From contig DBXF01000013.1 of the NCBI GenBank assembly GCA_002309295.1, forward strand, positions 1 through 64,000: a stretch of 64,000 nt of DNA, in the 5' to 3' direction. The notes under the pieces were generated by a model. That model saw nothing but the letters and a program-made list of their open reading frames with translations, did not search any database and had not been told where the DNA came from. Every line of letters starts with the position of its first letter. Within the stretch, counting starts at the first letter, position 1. The DNA comes from Bacteroidales bacterium UBA1219 (GTDB lineage Bacteria; Bacteroidota; Bacteroidia; Bacteroidales; P3). The position numbers and the translations under genes are program-made. Positions 7,805 to 17,432 of this stretch are shown here, one piece after another.

Positions 7805-10800
7805 ATGAAACTCAAAAAACATCATACGAATTTTATCCTCACGGGGCTCCAAGTATCGCTCATACTACTTGCGTCGGCCTTTATAGATACGGCTTTTGCG
7901 CAAAGCGGCAACACCCGTGTAGCCATCGGTTGGCGGGAAATTCCCGATTCTGTTTCCGCCACCACTGTGCTTTTCGATGGCAGCAGCTACGACGAATCGT
8001 ATCCATTCCCATGTTATTTCAAAGAATTAGCCACTGTGTACAGTTCAAAAAAAACTGTCAGGTGTGTTGGAAATATATACGATGCCGTCTTTGATTTTGT
8101 TTCACATGCCGAGGAGATATTTCTGAGCCGTGTCGGTACCGGAATTGCCGACACTCTGCGCTATCAGTTCTACACCAAAACGATAGGCGATTCTACTCGA
8201 CTCTGTCTTACGGTGATGCCTTATATAAGGTACGGCAACAGTTTCCTCAAAATCAAATCGTTCGGCGTTGGTTTCAGGGCCGACACCCTTGCCGTCACAA
8301 CTGCCAAACGCCAGAAAAGCATCGCCAGCTCCGTTTTGGCCACCGGTGAATGGTTCAAAATATCGGTAAATGCCACCGGAATTTATAAGATATCCGTTTC
8401 CGACTTCGAAAATAGCGGCGTTCAGGTGCGTGGCAAAAATGTGGCCGACCTCGCCCTTTTCGGCAACGGCGGCGGTCCTCTGCCCGAGAGCAACAGCGAG
8501 CCACGCCTCGACGACCTCGCCGAAAACGCCATCTTCGTGGCCGACGAAAACGGTGACGGACTTTTCAACAACAACGACTACATATTATTTTATGCCGAAG
8601 CCGCCAACGTGTGGCGTTATCGTCGTTCATCGGGATGGTTCGAGTATGTGATGCATCCTTACGCCACCGAGAACTGCTATTTTTTCACCTACACACCCGG
8701 CATAGGCACTAGCAAACGCATTGCCGACATCGACAATTCGGGCAACACGCCCACAGTCACAGTTAGCACATACTTACACTGCAATGTGATAAACAACGAT
8801 TTGGTGAACACGCATAATTCCGGACAAATTTGGGTTGGCGAGCGTTTCTCGTCAACCACGCCGAACCGTTCTTTCTCCCTTCAGGCACCCAACATGGTAC
8901 AAGGCTCCAACATACATGCGCGTTACGCCCTTGCAAGCATTTCGACAAACAATTCATCCTTTGTGGTGGACTGGGGCAACGGACGCAACACCGTTCCTTT
9001 CTACCCTCTAGCAAACAGATATTCTACCAATGACAACATCATTATATCCAACGGCGGAAACAATGTGTCTTTCGATATAACTTACAACTCTCGCGAAGGT
9101 CTTGCCGCCGGCTACCTCGATTTTATTGAGATAAATGCCGTTTGCCAGCTTAGGTTCGGACAAGGACAGATGCCTTTCCGCAATTTCGGCACCAACACGG
9201 CAAATTCCATAGCCCGACACACTTTGGCAGGCTGCAATCGCAATGTGCGGGTTTGGGACATAACCGACCTCGCCGATGTCAAAAACATGAAAGGCTCTAT
9301 CAGCGCCGACACATTTTATTTCAACAACGAAAACGAAAATCTCCACGAATACATAGCTTTCGACGGAAGCACTTTTTACTCTCCGTTGAGGATTGTTTCG
9401 GTTGAAAACCAGAATTTACATGCACTAAGCTCAGTGGATTTGGTTATCGTTTCGCACAAGAATTACCTCGACCAAGCCGACCGCATCGCCGACCTGCACC
9501 GCATCTACGACGGCATGTCGGTGGAAGTGGTAACCCCCGAGCAGGTTTACAACGAGTTTTCGTCGGGCAAACAGGACGCCATGGCCATACGAGGACTGAT
9601 GAAGATGCTTTTCGACAAGAGTCAAGCCGATGCGTCGGTAAGTGCCCCGCAAAATCTGCTTATCTTCGGCAAAGCCACCTACGACAACCGCAACTTATTG
9701 CAAAACAATCAGAACACTGTGGTAACATACGAATCCGTTACCTCTTTCGATAGCGAGGGCATGTCGTATGCCGGCGACGATGCGTTCGGATATCTGCACG
9801 ACAACGAATCGGGGCTGGCGCGCGAATCCCTGGACATAGGCATAGGCCGTCTGCCGGCAAAAACGGTGTCGGAAGCTCAGATATTGGCCGACAAAATCGA
9901 GAACTACATTACCCGCAAAGATTTCGAGATGCCGTCGATAAAAGGCGACTGGCGCAATAACATTGTTTTCCTTGCCGATGATGCCGACCCGGGCGCGGAA
10001 GGCGATGTGGACTTCCTGCTGTCGTCGGAATACACTACCGAGAAGATTACAGAAAAGTTTCCCTCTTTTAACATAGAAAAAATCTACGCCGACGCATACG
10101 TTCAGCAGTCGGGAGCCATAGGTTCTTTCTATCCCGACGCCAAGAACGCCCTTACGAGAAGCATCAATTACGGCTGTCTGTTGCTGAATTTTGTGGGTCA
10201 CGGCGCCTACGGCAACATCGGCTCCGAACGCTATATGGACGGCAACGACATTGATGCATACACCAACCGATACGCCCTGCCATTTTTTATGGCCAGCACC
10301 TGCACTTTCGGCAAATTCGACATGACCGACGAGTTGTCGGGGGGCGAGAAATTCGTCCTATCGCCCAACGGCGGTGGCATAGCCATCGTTGCGGCCTCGC
10401 GTCCCATAAGCCACAGCCGCACCTTCGACACAAAAATATGTTTGGACGCCCTTGATATTGTAAACGGCCGTCAGAACACCCTCGGCGATGCCATAATGAA
10501 CGCCAAAAACACCGTAATAACGCCACATGCCTTAAACCTTATAGGCGACCCCGCCCTACGACTCTCTCTACCCGACAAACAGGTCGCTGTTACAGCAATA
10601 AACGGCACTGCCGTACGCGACAGCATAGCCGACACCGCCACAGCGCTTTCAGAAATAACAGTAGAGGGTGAAATCCGCAACACCGACGGCGGTATCGACA
10701 GCAATTTCAACGGCATAATATACGCAACCGCTTTCGACCGCGTGGCCACCTATTACACACTTGCCAACGACAATGAGGACACAGAGACACCTTTCACACA

Positions 10801-11656
10801 ACAGAAAAGCGTACTGGCAAAATCGTCGGACACTGTAGCCGACGGACATTTCAGATATACTTTCCTTGTCCCCAAGGACGTGTCGTTCAAATACGATTTC
10901 GGCAAGCTGAGCCACTACGCCCGGTCGAGCAACAGCAACGCCACTGGCTGCTATAAGAACATACTTTTCGGCGGTTTCAACGAGGATGCCGACAGCATGG
11001 TGTTCCGCCCTGTGGTACGTCCATTTATGAACGACAGTCTTTTCATTTCAGGCGGATACACAAACGACAACCCCACGCTTTTCGCCATACTCAGCGACAA
11101 GGTAGGCATCAACTCCGTGGGCAGCGGCATAGGCCACGACATCACTGCCATACTCGACGGCAACGCCAACGAGATAATGGTGCTTAACGACTTTTTCGAA
11201 ACCGACATCAACGACAATACTCGCGGATACATACGCTATCCACTCTACGACCTCGCCGAAGGCACACACACGCTTACGCTCAAAGCATGGAACGTGTACA
11301 ACTACTCCGCTTCGGCTACAATATCCTTTGTGGTGAGAAAAGGCAGTCCCGAGATAGGACGTTTCTTCGCCTACCCCAATCCCGCACGAGAAAAAACTAC
11401 AATTCAGATAGAGCACAACAGTTCGTCGAAACCCACTGCCGCTGAGGTTTACATTTTCGACGCCGCCGGGAGGATGGTGAAAAAGATAACACCGATCATA
11501 AGCGACGGTTCCTCTGTGGTTGGACATATCGAATGGGATTTCCGCAACGAGTCGGGGAGCAAAGTCGCCAAGGGCGTTTATTACCTGCGTGCCATAGTAA
11601 CCTTCGACAACGGCGAGCAGGACACCAAATCGACAAAACTGATTTATCACAGATAA
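7805..11656 (+). CDS. porU: Type IX secretion system sortase PorU
   Basis: PorU is the cell-surface gingipain-like sortase that removes the C-terminal signal of T9SS cargo and attaches cargo to A-LPS. The ATG at 7805 is chosen over an in-frame TTG at 7799 because it opens a clean signal peptide (MKLKKHHTNFILTG to AFAQ). The central part is a peptidase C25 domain. Its candidate catalytic residues are His799 in LLNFVGHGAYGN and Cys833 in FMASTCTFGKFD, with the preceding LFGKATYDNRN and DIGIGRLPAKT typical of the fold. The C-terminal 90 residues (YPNPAREKTTIQIEHN onward) are a T9SS type A-like domain, which PorU is known to retain. The 1283-residue length is normal. porV follows 69 bases downstream. 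Confidence 0.92.
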   Translation: MKLKKHHTNFILTGLQVSLILLASAFIDTAFAQSGNTRVAIGWREIPDSVSATTVLFDGSSYDESYPFPCYFKELATVYSSKKTVRCVGNIYDAVFDFVSHAEEIFLSRVGTGIADTLRYQFYTKTIGDSTRLCLTVMPYIRYGNSFLKIKSFGVGFRADTLAVTTAKRQKSIASSVLATGEWFKISVNATGIYKISVSDFENSGVQVRGKNVADLALFGNGGGPLPESNSEPRLDDLAENAIFVADENGDGLFNNNDYILFYAEAANVWRYRRSSGWFEYVMHPYATENCYFFTYTPGIGTSKRIADIDNSGNTPTVTVSTYLHCNVINNDLVNTHNSGQIWVGERFSSTTPNRSFSLQAPNMVQGSNIHARYALASISTNNSSFVVDWGNGRNTVPFYPLANRYSTNDNIIISNGGNNVSFDITYNSREGLAAGYLDFIEINAVCQLRFGQGQMPFRNFGTNTANSIARHTLAGCNRNVRVWDITDLADVKNMKGSISADTFYFNNENENLHEYIAFDGSTFYSPLRIVSVENQNLHALSSVDLVIVSHKNYLDQADRIADLHRIYDGMSVEVVTPEQVYNEFSSGKQDAMAIRGLMKMLFDKSQADASVSAPQNLLIFGKATYDNRNLLQNNQNTVVTYESVTSFDSEGMSYAGDDAFGYLHDNESGLARESLDIGIGRLPAKTVSEAQILADKIENYITRKDFEMPSIKGDWRNNIVFLADDADPGAEGDVDFLLSSEYTTEKITEKFPSFNIEKIYADAYVQQSGAIGSFYPDAKNALTRSINYGCLLLNFVGHGAYGNIGSERYMDGNDIDAYTNRYALPFFMASTCTFGKFDMTDELSGGEKFVLSPNGGGIAIVAASRPISHSRTFDTKICLDALDIVNGRQNTLGDAIMNAKNTVITPHALNLIGDPALRLSLPDKQVAVTAINGTAVRDSIADTATALSEITVEGEIRNTDGGIDSNFNGIIYATAFDRVATYYTLANDNEDTETPFTQQKSVLAKSSDTVADGHFRYTFLVPKDVSFKYDFGKLSHYARSSNSNATGCYKNILFGGFNEDADSMVFRPVVRPFMNDSLFISGGYTNDNPTLFAILSDKVGINSVGSGIGHDITAILDGNANEIMVLNDFFETDINDNTRGYIRYPLYDLAEGTHTLTLKAWNVYNYSASATISFVVRKGSPEIGRFFAYPNPAREKTTIQIEHNSSSKPTAAEVYIFDAAGRMVKKITPIISDGSSVVGHIEWDFRNESGSKVAKGVYYLRAIVTFDNGEQDTKSTKLIYHR

Positions 11657-11725
11657 AAAAATCACCTTTTAAACAATAAAACAACACAAACTGCGTTTTT
11701 TCCGTTGCATTAACTATTTAAACTA

Positions 11726-12919
11726 ATGAAAAGACATCAGAAAATTCTGGCTCTTACAGCCACCGTTGCTATGATATTTAGTGCCAACGCCCAGAAAAAA
11801 GAGATAGGCGGACAAAACTACATATCCACAGCCATGCCAATAATAATGGTTTCGCCCGATGCCACATCCTCAGGCATGGGCGACGTGGGCGTGGCATCAA
11901 AACCCGATGCAAACTCCATGCATTGGAACAACGCCAAACTTGCTTTTGTAGAGGACAAAGGCGGTTTCGCCATGACCTACACCCCATGGCTGCGCAAACT
12001 CGGCGTGGGCGACATGAATTTGCTTTACTTGGGCGGATACTACGCCGTGAACAACCGTAGCACCATAGGAGCTTCGGTAACTTACTATTCCGTTGGCGAT
12101 GTTAATTTCACCAGCGAGGAAGGGCAAGACCTTGGCACATACAATCCCAACGAGTTCAGCATCGACGTTGCATACGCCATGAGACTTACCGACGAAATTT
12201 CGCTTGGCGCATCGGGACGCTACCTGCGCTCCGACCTCACACAAGGACAGGACGTGGGAACCACTTCCACACGTGCCGGCAACGCCATTGCCGCCGACAT
12301 CGGAGTGTACTATCAGAACAAGCTCAGTGTCAGTCCTTCCATGCCCGGCGAACTGGCTTTGGGATTATTCATCTCCAACCTCGGCTCCAAAATCTCCTAC
12401 TCCGACGACGACAACGAGAAGGACTTCCTTCCTGCCAACCTGCGTCTGGGCGGACGCTATACGCTCAACGTTGACGAATACAACCAGTTCTCCTTCCTTA
12501 TGGATTTGAACAAACTGCTTGTTCCCACGCCACCTGTATATGACGAGGAAGGCAATATCATAGCAGGCAAGAACGACCGTGCCGAGGACATCAGCGTTAT
12601 GCAGGGCGTATTCCAGTCGTTCTACGACGCTCCCAACGGCATGAAAGAGGAGTTGCAGGAGATACAGCTTTCGGTAGGTGCCGAATATTGGTACAACCAA
12701 CTTTTCGCAGTTAGGGCCGGTTATTTCTTCGAGCACAAGAACAAAGGCGGACGCCAGTACATCACTTTCGGCGGCGGAATACGCTACAACATGTTCACTT
12801 TCGACCTGTCGTACCTACTGGCACTCTCAAGGACACAGAATCCACTGGCCAACACAGTACGCATTTCGTTGGGCATGAATTTCGGCAAACCAGAAAAGAG
12901 CAAACGAATCTCCGACTAA
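11726..12919 (+). CDS. porV: Type IX secretion system outer membrane channel/shuttle protein PorV
   Basis: PorV (LptO) is an outer-membrane 14-strand barrel related to FadL. It collects exported cargo from the SprA translocon and passes it to PorU. A signal peptide ends at ANAQ, followed by the family signature MPIIMVSPDATSSGMGDVGVASKPDANSMHWN (residues about 37-68). Barrel strands alternate through the rest, ending in PLANTVRISLGMNFGKPEK. Length 397 residues is usual. The porU-porV order is conserved across Bacteroidota. A terminator follows at 12935-12972. Confidence 0.93.
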   Translation: MKRHQKILALTATVAMIFSANAQKKEIGGQNYISTAMPIIMVSPDATSSGMGDVGVASKPDANSMHWNNAKLAFVEDKGGFAMTYTPWLRKLGVGDMNLLYLGGYYAVNNRSTIGASVTYYSVGDVNFTSEEGQDLGTYNPNEFSIDVAYAMRLTDEISLGASGRYLRSDLTQGQDVGTTSTRAGNAIAADIGVYYQNKLSVSPSMPGELALGLFISNLGSKISYSDDDNEKDFLPANLRLGGRYTLNVDEYNQFSFLMDLNKLLVPTPPVYDEEGNIIAGKNDRAEDISVMQGVFQSFYDAPNGMKEELQEIQLSVGAEYWYNQLFAVRAGYFFEHKNKGGRQYITFGGGIRYNMFTFDLSYLLALSRTQNPLANTVRISLGMNFGKPEKSKRISD

Positions 12920-12934
12920 CAACCTAAACGACAT

Positions 12935-12972
12935 AAAAAAACGCAGGAGCTCACGAGTCCCTGCGTTTTTTC
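12935..12972. terminator. Bidirectional terminator between porV and the YiiX-like gene
   Basis: Stem AAAAAAACGCAGG / CCTGCGTTTTTT with an intervening 12-base loop, placed between convergent genes. A-run and T-run flanks serve both strands. Confidence 0.8.
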
Positions 12973-12989
12973 TTTTATCGTGTGCCTTT

Positions 12990-13634
12990 TTATTCGGCTA
13001 TGTGGTGGTTGATGATGCGTTGGAAATGCGTGGTGTCGAAGAAAGGCGAAAATTTCACCACTTCGGTTTTCGACTTGTCGGGGTAGATGTCGTAGTTGAA
13101 AGTCTCTTTAAGGGCGCACCAGACCATTTCGGAGCAGTACATCTCTTCCTGCTCTGATATGTCGAAACCTTCGTCGAAAGGCACCTTTTGGTCGAGGTAT
13201 TTTTGTGCTGTCTTGGCAAGATTGGCAAGAGGCACGTCGGCGGTGTCGCGGAAACGCACCACCATAATGCTGTTGGCCTTGCTTTCGTGCTCAAACTCCT
13301 TGATAGTGCAGTCCTGCAAGCCGTCGAAATCGGAGAGGCTGCTCGACACGGAATGTATCACACGCACGTTGCCGTTGCTGTCGACATCGACTATGCCACA
13401 ATGCGAAACAGAGAATTCTCCGTTGAGGCTTGTGGCGATAGAGGCGCTCACAACGCCGAAACCACGCCTAAGGATAATGTCGCCCGTACGCAACTCCGCT
13501 ATCTCCTTTTTCGAAAGACGATCATGATATACTCGCTGTTTTTCATCGTTATGGTCGTAAATCAATGCAAAAACTGCCACTCCGGCAACCAAAGTTACTA
13601 TCACAATAGCTATGATAATCAGTACTTTTTTCAT
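12990..13634 (-). CDS. YiiX/YebB-like NlpC/P60 superfamily (permuted papain fold) protein
   Basis: This is a probable membrane-anchored or exported cysteine hydrolase of the circularly permuted papain-like group, whose members act on amide bonds in lipids or cell-wall peptides. Residues 4-26 form one hydrophobic segment. LRTGDIILRRGFGVVSASIA, then VSHCGIVDV with His78, followed far later by EEMYCSEMVWCALKE with Cys167, give the permuted His-before-Cys order of YiiX proteins. The 214-residue length fits. The gene overlaps nothing and starts 15 bases after the stop of the DUF4301 gene, so the two may be one transcript. The substrate is unknown. Confidence 0.8.
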   Translation of the reverse strand: MKKVLIIIAIVIVTLVAGVAVFALIYDHNDEKQRVYHDRLSKKEIAELRTGDIILRRGFGVVSASIATSLNGEFSVSHCGIVDVDSNGNVRVIHSVSSSLSDFDGLQDCTIKEFEHESKANSIMVVRFRDTADVPLANLAKTAQKYLDQKVPFDEGFDISEQEEMYCSEMVWCALKETFNYDIYPDKSKTEVVKFSPFFDTTHFQRIINHHIAE

Positions 13635-13649
13635 TTCAGAAGATTTTTC

Positions 13650-15197
13650 TCACGAGAGATGTTCCTTGCGAAGAAGGTCGTTCACTGTTTTAACAGGATT
13701 GAAAGTTATCAGGGGCACTTCCACAAAGATGGTAGTCCAATAGGCCATGGATCCGTTCCACAATCCCGGCAGTTCCTGCGATTTCAGAGTCCTGGCGCCT
13801 TGCGACTTGTTGGTGATGAAACCCGTTTTGGGGTCGCGGTATTTGAGCAGGTCGAAAGGCCGGCCTTTGTAGTCGCGCATGCCGCACACCAAATCCACCG
13901 GGTTAAAATGCGTGGACGATTGTAGTATGGCCTCCTGCGAGGGATCCTTGCGGTTAATCTGGTTTGTCTCGACAATCTGCAAGCTGATGTTGCCATCGGA
14001 GCCTTCAACCCAAAATGGGCCACCTCCCGGCTCGCCTTGGTTGAGCACCATACCGCACACACGCATCGGACGGTTGAGTTTATCATGAAGCATGGCTGTT
14101 TTGTCGGCAGCGGAGAGGGTGGCAAAATTGTCGGGAATCATTATATTCAGAGTGTGTGCCGCGAAGTCGGCAATCTCCGAGAGGGTTGCGGCGTCAGGGG
14201 CGTTGTCCAGGCGGTTGAGGTAGTCGAAAGTCTTTTCCTGCAAAGACAGCAACACGCCACCGAGAATCTTTTTCCACAACACCGGTTCGGGGTCGGGCGA
14301 TTTTACGAAAGGATTGTCGGGAGTGACGTTGTCGATATTCTTAATGAACACCACATCGGCGGTGCATTCGTTGAGGTTTTCGAGCAGTGCGCCGTGTCCG
14401 CCGGGACGGAAAATCAGACGGCCGTCGTCGTCGCGGAGAGGGTTGTTGTACTCGTCCACGGCAATGGTGTCGGTGTAGTGTTTCTGTTCGGAGAGTGTTA
14501 CGTCGAAAGTAACGTCCTTATAAATGGGTTTCAGGCGTTCGATAGTGGTTTCGAAATCGGATCTGTGCTCCGGCGAAACGGTGAAATGCAAAGCCACATG
14601 GCCGTTGTTTTCGGCATAGCGCACGCCTTCGGTGAAATGTTCGATTATAGCTGGGTAAGGTTTCCCGTCATATTTATGGAAAAGAAGCAGAGCCTTAGGC
14701 TGTGTGCCATAGCCCATGAAATTCTTGCCCAGCAGATAGTTGATTATTGTGGCGTAGTCGTGGCGGTTGAGATAGTCGTCGATGTCGAGGCCGCTGTTTT
14801 TCATGGCTTCCGCCAAATCGTTGTAGAAGGCGAATTTTGGAAGATTGTCGATAAAAGTCTTGACTGCAGGGTATTCCTTTTCGAAATTGTAGCACACGCC
14901 GAAATATACCGACGAGAATTCGGCCAAATCCTTGAACATACGCGATGCGGCTCCGGAGGCGGGCACGAACTTAAGCACCGACAAGTTGCTACGTTTCTCG
15001 TCGTAGAAAGAGGCGAGACGCTGTTTGTCGGAATCCTTCACACGCAAAATGCCGCCGTTGTCCACGGTGGCTGCTGCGTAGAGATGTATGGGAGGGAATT
15101 TCTTACGGAAATTTTCGAACTGAATCTCCAAGGCATCCATTGAAATGCCTAATGCCGACATCTGTTCAATGTCGGCTGACGAAAATGCATTGGCCAT
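13650..15197 (-). CDS. DUF4301 family protein
   Basis: This is a conserved Bacteroidota protein without an assigned reaction. It opens with FSSADIEQMSALGISMDALEIQ and carries FVPASGAASRMFKDL near residue 80, which resembles the Gly-rich nucleotide loop of sugar nucleotidyltransferases. FRPGGHGALLENLNE in the middle and CGMVLNQGEPGGGPFWV near residue 380 are further conserved-looking stretches. The 515-residue length agrees with the family as I know it. It lies between a YiiX-like gene (15 bases downstream) and a small lipoprotein gene (11 bases upstream), so these three are probably co-transcribed. Confidence 0.8.
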   Translation of the reverse strand: MANAFSSADIEQMSALGISMDALEIQFENFRKKFPPIHLYAAATVDNGGILRVKDSDKQRLASFYDEKRSNLSVLKFVPASGAASRMFKDLAEFSSVYFGVCYNFEKEYPAVKTFIDNLPKFAFYNDLAEAMKNSGLDIDDYLNRHDYATIINYLLGKNFMGYGTQPKALLLFHKYDGKPYPAIIEHFTEGVRYAENNGHVALHFTVSPEHRSDFETTIERLKPIYKDVTFDVTLSEQKHYTDTIAVDEYNNPLRDDDGRLIFRPGGHGALLENLNECTADVVFIKNIDNVTPDNPFVKSPDPEPVLWKKILGGVLLSLQEKTFDYLNRLDNAPDAATLSEIADFAAHTLNIMIPDNFATLSAADKTAMLHDKLNRPMRVCGMVLNQGEPGGGPFWVEGSDGNISLQIVETNQINRKDPSQEAILQSSTHFNPVDLVCGMRDYKGRPFDLLKYRDPKTGFITNKSQGARTLKSQELPGLWNGSMAYWTTIFVEVPLITFNPVKTVNDLLRKEHLS

Positions 15198-15208
15198 AGG
15201 CTATAGGA

Positions 15209-15604
15209 TTAGTAGTGACGCAACATCTCTTTCAGTACGATAACTCTGCATTCAACGGTTTCGCCGTCGACCAGACGTACCGAGTTTTTGCCTTGACGAT
15301 AGAACCTCTCACCAGTGGTGGGGTCGGACATGCCGGTTTCGTAAGTAGCAATCACGTCGAAGATAGCGGGAGCCTTGAAGGTGGCTTTGAAATGGCCGTT
15401 GGCATCGGTAACGCCTTCCACGTTCACCTCGCTATTGTCCTTGGCAATTTTCACGCCAACACCCTGAAAAGGCTGGTTGGTTTCTTCGTCGATAACGACT
15501 ACCATAACCGTGCTGTCGGTCTCTTTGTCGCAAGACGTAAACATCACTGCTGCGAAAGCACTAATAACCAGTGCACTAAGTGTGATCAATAAACTTTTTT
15601 TCAT
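15209..15604 (-). CDS. Small lipoprotein with carboxypeptidase-regulatory-like/Ig-like fold
   Basis: A 131-residue exported lipoprotein: the signal peptide ends in the lipobox MFTSC with Cys near residue 25. The mature part reads as one beta-sandwich (VMVVVIDEETNQPFQGVGV, VTDANGHFKATFK, FDVIATYET, SVRLVDGETVECRVIVL), the pattern of carboxypeptidase-regulatory or transthyretin-like domains. No catalytic residues are apparent. It is the first gene of a minus-strand group with the DUF4301 and YiiX-like genes. A structural or ligand-binding role at the envelope is inferred only from the fold. Confidence 0.65.
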   Translation of the reverse strand: MKKSLLITLSALVISAFAAVMFTSCDKETDSTVMVVVIDEETNQPFQGVGVKIAKDNSEVNVEGVTDANGHFKATFKAPAIFDVIATYETGMSDPTTGERFYRQGKNSVRLVDGETVECRVIVLKEMLRHY

Positions 15605-15645
15605 AAAAAATTACTTTTTATCTTCCGTAAATCGAAATTTTAGTT

Positions 15646-15653
15646 TACCTTTG
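15646..15653 (+). promoter_or_regulatory. -7 element (TACCTTTG) for the cyclophilin-pheS-folB operon
   Basis: A TAnnTTTG box lies 24 bases upstream of the cyclophilin start. No convincing TTTG element is visible at the -33 position. Confidence 0.45.
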
Positions 15654-15676
15654 CAAAGATAATAAATTTATACGAC

Positions 15677-16366
15677 ATGGACAAAAAAATAGTTATTTTT
15701 GCAACATTATTTTTATTCCTGACGGTTGGAATTTTTGCACAAAAACCTGATAACAAAGGTGTTACAACCAACAAAAAAAGTTATGTCTTATTGCAGACCG
15801 ACTACGGAAATATGAAGATTTTGCTGTACGAAGACACCCCTTTGCACCGCGAAAACTTCATAAAATTGGTAAAATCGGGTTTTTATGACGGACTTTTGTT
15901 CCATCGGGTGATAAACGGTTTTATGATTCAGGGCGGCGACCCCGATTCGCGCAACGCTCAGCCGGGTGTGATGCTTGGCAACGGCGGTCCTGGATACACC
16001 ATCCCGGCGGAATTCGTACCAAAATATTTACATAAAAAAGGCGTCATTGCCGCCGCACGCGAAGGCGACAACGTGAACCCGATGAAAGAGTCGTCGGGCT
16101 CTCAGTTTTACATAGTTCAGGGCAAGGTTTACAACGAGGCCATAATGCAAAAAATAGCCGCCCAGATGAACAAAAACTTTTCCGAAGAACAGATAAAAGC
16201 CTACGGCACCATAGGCGGCTCGCCGTGGCTAGACAACGACTACACCGTCTTTGGCGAAGTTGTTGAGGGACTTGACGTTATCGACAAAATCGCCGCAGTG
16301 AAATGCGGTCCCAACGACCGTCCCGTGGAAGACGTAAAAATGACCATAAAAATTATCGAAGAATAA
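15677..16366 (+). CDS. Cyclophilin-type peptidyl-prolyl cis-trans isomerase, exported
   Basis: This is a periplasmic folding catalyst. A signal peptide (MDKKIVIFATLFLFLTVGIFAQ) precedes a cyclophilin domain with YVLLQTDYGNMKILLYEDTP, HRENFIKLVKSGFYDGLLFHRVINGFMIQGGDP, SSGSQFYIVQGKVYNEA and the closing DNDYTVFGEVVEGLDVIDKIA. An insertion of about 35 residues (EAIMQKIAAQMNKNFSEEQIKAYG) between the QFYIV and VFGEV strands is typical of Bacteroidota cyclophilins. It is the first gene of a plus-strand operon with pheS and folB, 21 bases before pheS. Confidence 0.92.
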   Translation: MDKKIVIFATLFLFLTVGIFAQKPDNKGVTTNKKSYVLLQTDYGNMKILLYEDTPLHRENFIKLVKSGFYDGLLFHRVINGFMIQGGDPDSRNAQPGVMLGNGGPGYTIPAEFVPKYLHKKGVIAAAREGDNVNPMKESSGSQFYIVQGKVYNEAIMQKIAAQMNKNFSEEQIKAYGTIGGSPWLDNDYTVFGEVVEGLDVIDKIAAVKCGPNDRPVEDVKMTIKIIEE

Positions 16367-16387
16367 CATTTACAACTATATACAACG

Positions 16388-17431
16388 ATGAAAAACAAGA
16401 TACAGAACTACATTGACGAAATTCAGTCGCTGAAAAGCGAAGCATTGCAGAACAAAATTGCCGACATAGAGCAATTCCGCATAAAATACCTCGGCAAGAA
16501 AGGCATCATCAGCGAGCTTTTCGGCCAGTTCAAGGACGTGCCCAACGACCAGAAGAAAGAGATCGGCCAGATGCTCAACCAGCTGAAGACCGCAGCCCAG
16601 AACAAAATCGAGGAACTCAAGGACGCCCTCGGTGACACCCCTGCCGAAAACACCGGCGACACCGACCTTACCAAACCCACCGACTTTGCGGAGCTGGGCA
16701 GCCGCCATGTGCTTTCGGTGGTGCAGAACGAGATTATCGAAATCTTCTCGCGCATCGGCTTCACCGTGTCGGAGGCTCCCGAAATTGAGGACGACTGGCA
16801 CGTGTTCTCGGCACTGAATTTCCCGCCCGAGCACCCCGCCCGCGACATGCAGGACACTTTCTTTGTGGAGAAGGAAGGCCAGCACGGCGACGTGGTTCTG
16901 CGGACACACACCTCGTCGGTGCAGGTGCGTGAGATGGAACGCAGCAAGCCTCCCATCCGCATAATAGCTCCGGGTCGCGTGTTCCGCAACGAGGCCATCT
17001 CGGCACGCGCACACTGCATATTCCATCAGGTGGAAGGTCTTTACATCGACAAAAAAGTCTCCTTCGCCGACCTGAAACAGACATTGTTGTATTTCTCCAA
17101 AGAGATGTTCGGTGCCGACACCCAGATACGTCTGCGTCCGTCGTATTTCCCCTTCACCGAGCCCTCGGCAGAGATGGACATCTCGTGCAACATCTGCGGC
17201 GGCAAGGGCTGCAACATCTGTAAGCACACCGGATGGCTGGAAATCCTCGGCTGCGGCATGGTGGACCCCAACGTGCTGGAAGCCAGCGGCATCGACAGCA
17301 AAGTATATTCCGGATTCGCTTTCGGAATGGGTGTGGAACGTATGGCAATGCTGAAATACCAAATCCGCGACCTGCGTCTCTATTTCGAGAACGACCTGCG
17401 TTTCCTCAAACAATTCGACACCCTTATATAA
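16388..17431 (+). CDS. pheS: Phenylalanine--tRNA ligase alpha subunit
   Basis: This is the catalytic subunit of the alpha2-beta2 PheRS that charges tRNA-Phe. The N-terminal 85 residues form a helical coiled-coil-like arm (IKYLGKKGIISELF). The class II aaRS core follows, with HPARDMQDTFFV, LLRTHTSSVQVREM-like text (VLRTHTSSVQVREMER), RVFRNEAISARAH, RLRPSYFPFTEPSAEMD and GFAFGMGVERMAMLKYQIRD as motif 3. A Cys-rich CNICGGKGCNICKHTGW loop is present, as in many bacterial PheS. Length of 347 residues is normal. The beta subunit is not in this window. folB starts 1 base after the stop. Confidence 0.97.
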   Translation: MKNKIQNYIDEIQSLKSEALQNKIADIEQFRIKYLGKKGIISELFGQFKDVPNDQKKEIGQMLNQLKTAAQNKIEELKDALGDTPAENTGDTDLTKPTDFAELGSRHVLSVVQNEIIEIFSRIGFTVSEAPEIEDDWHVFSALNFPPEHPARDMQDTFFVEKEGQHGDVVLRTHTSSVQVREMERSKPPIRIIAPGRVFRNEAISARAHCIFHQVEGLYIDKKVSFADLKQTLLYFSKEMFGADTQIRLRPSYFPFTEPSAEMDISCNICGGKGCNICKHTGWLEILGCGMVDPNVLEASGIDSKVYSGFAFGMGVERMAMLKYQIRDLRLYFENDLRFLKQFDTLI

Positions 17432-17432
17432 T

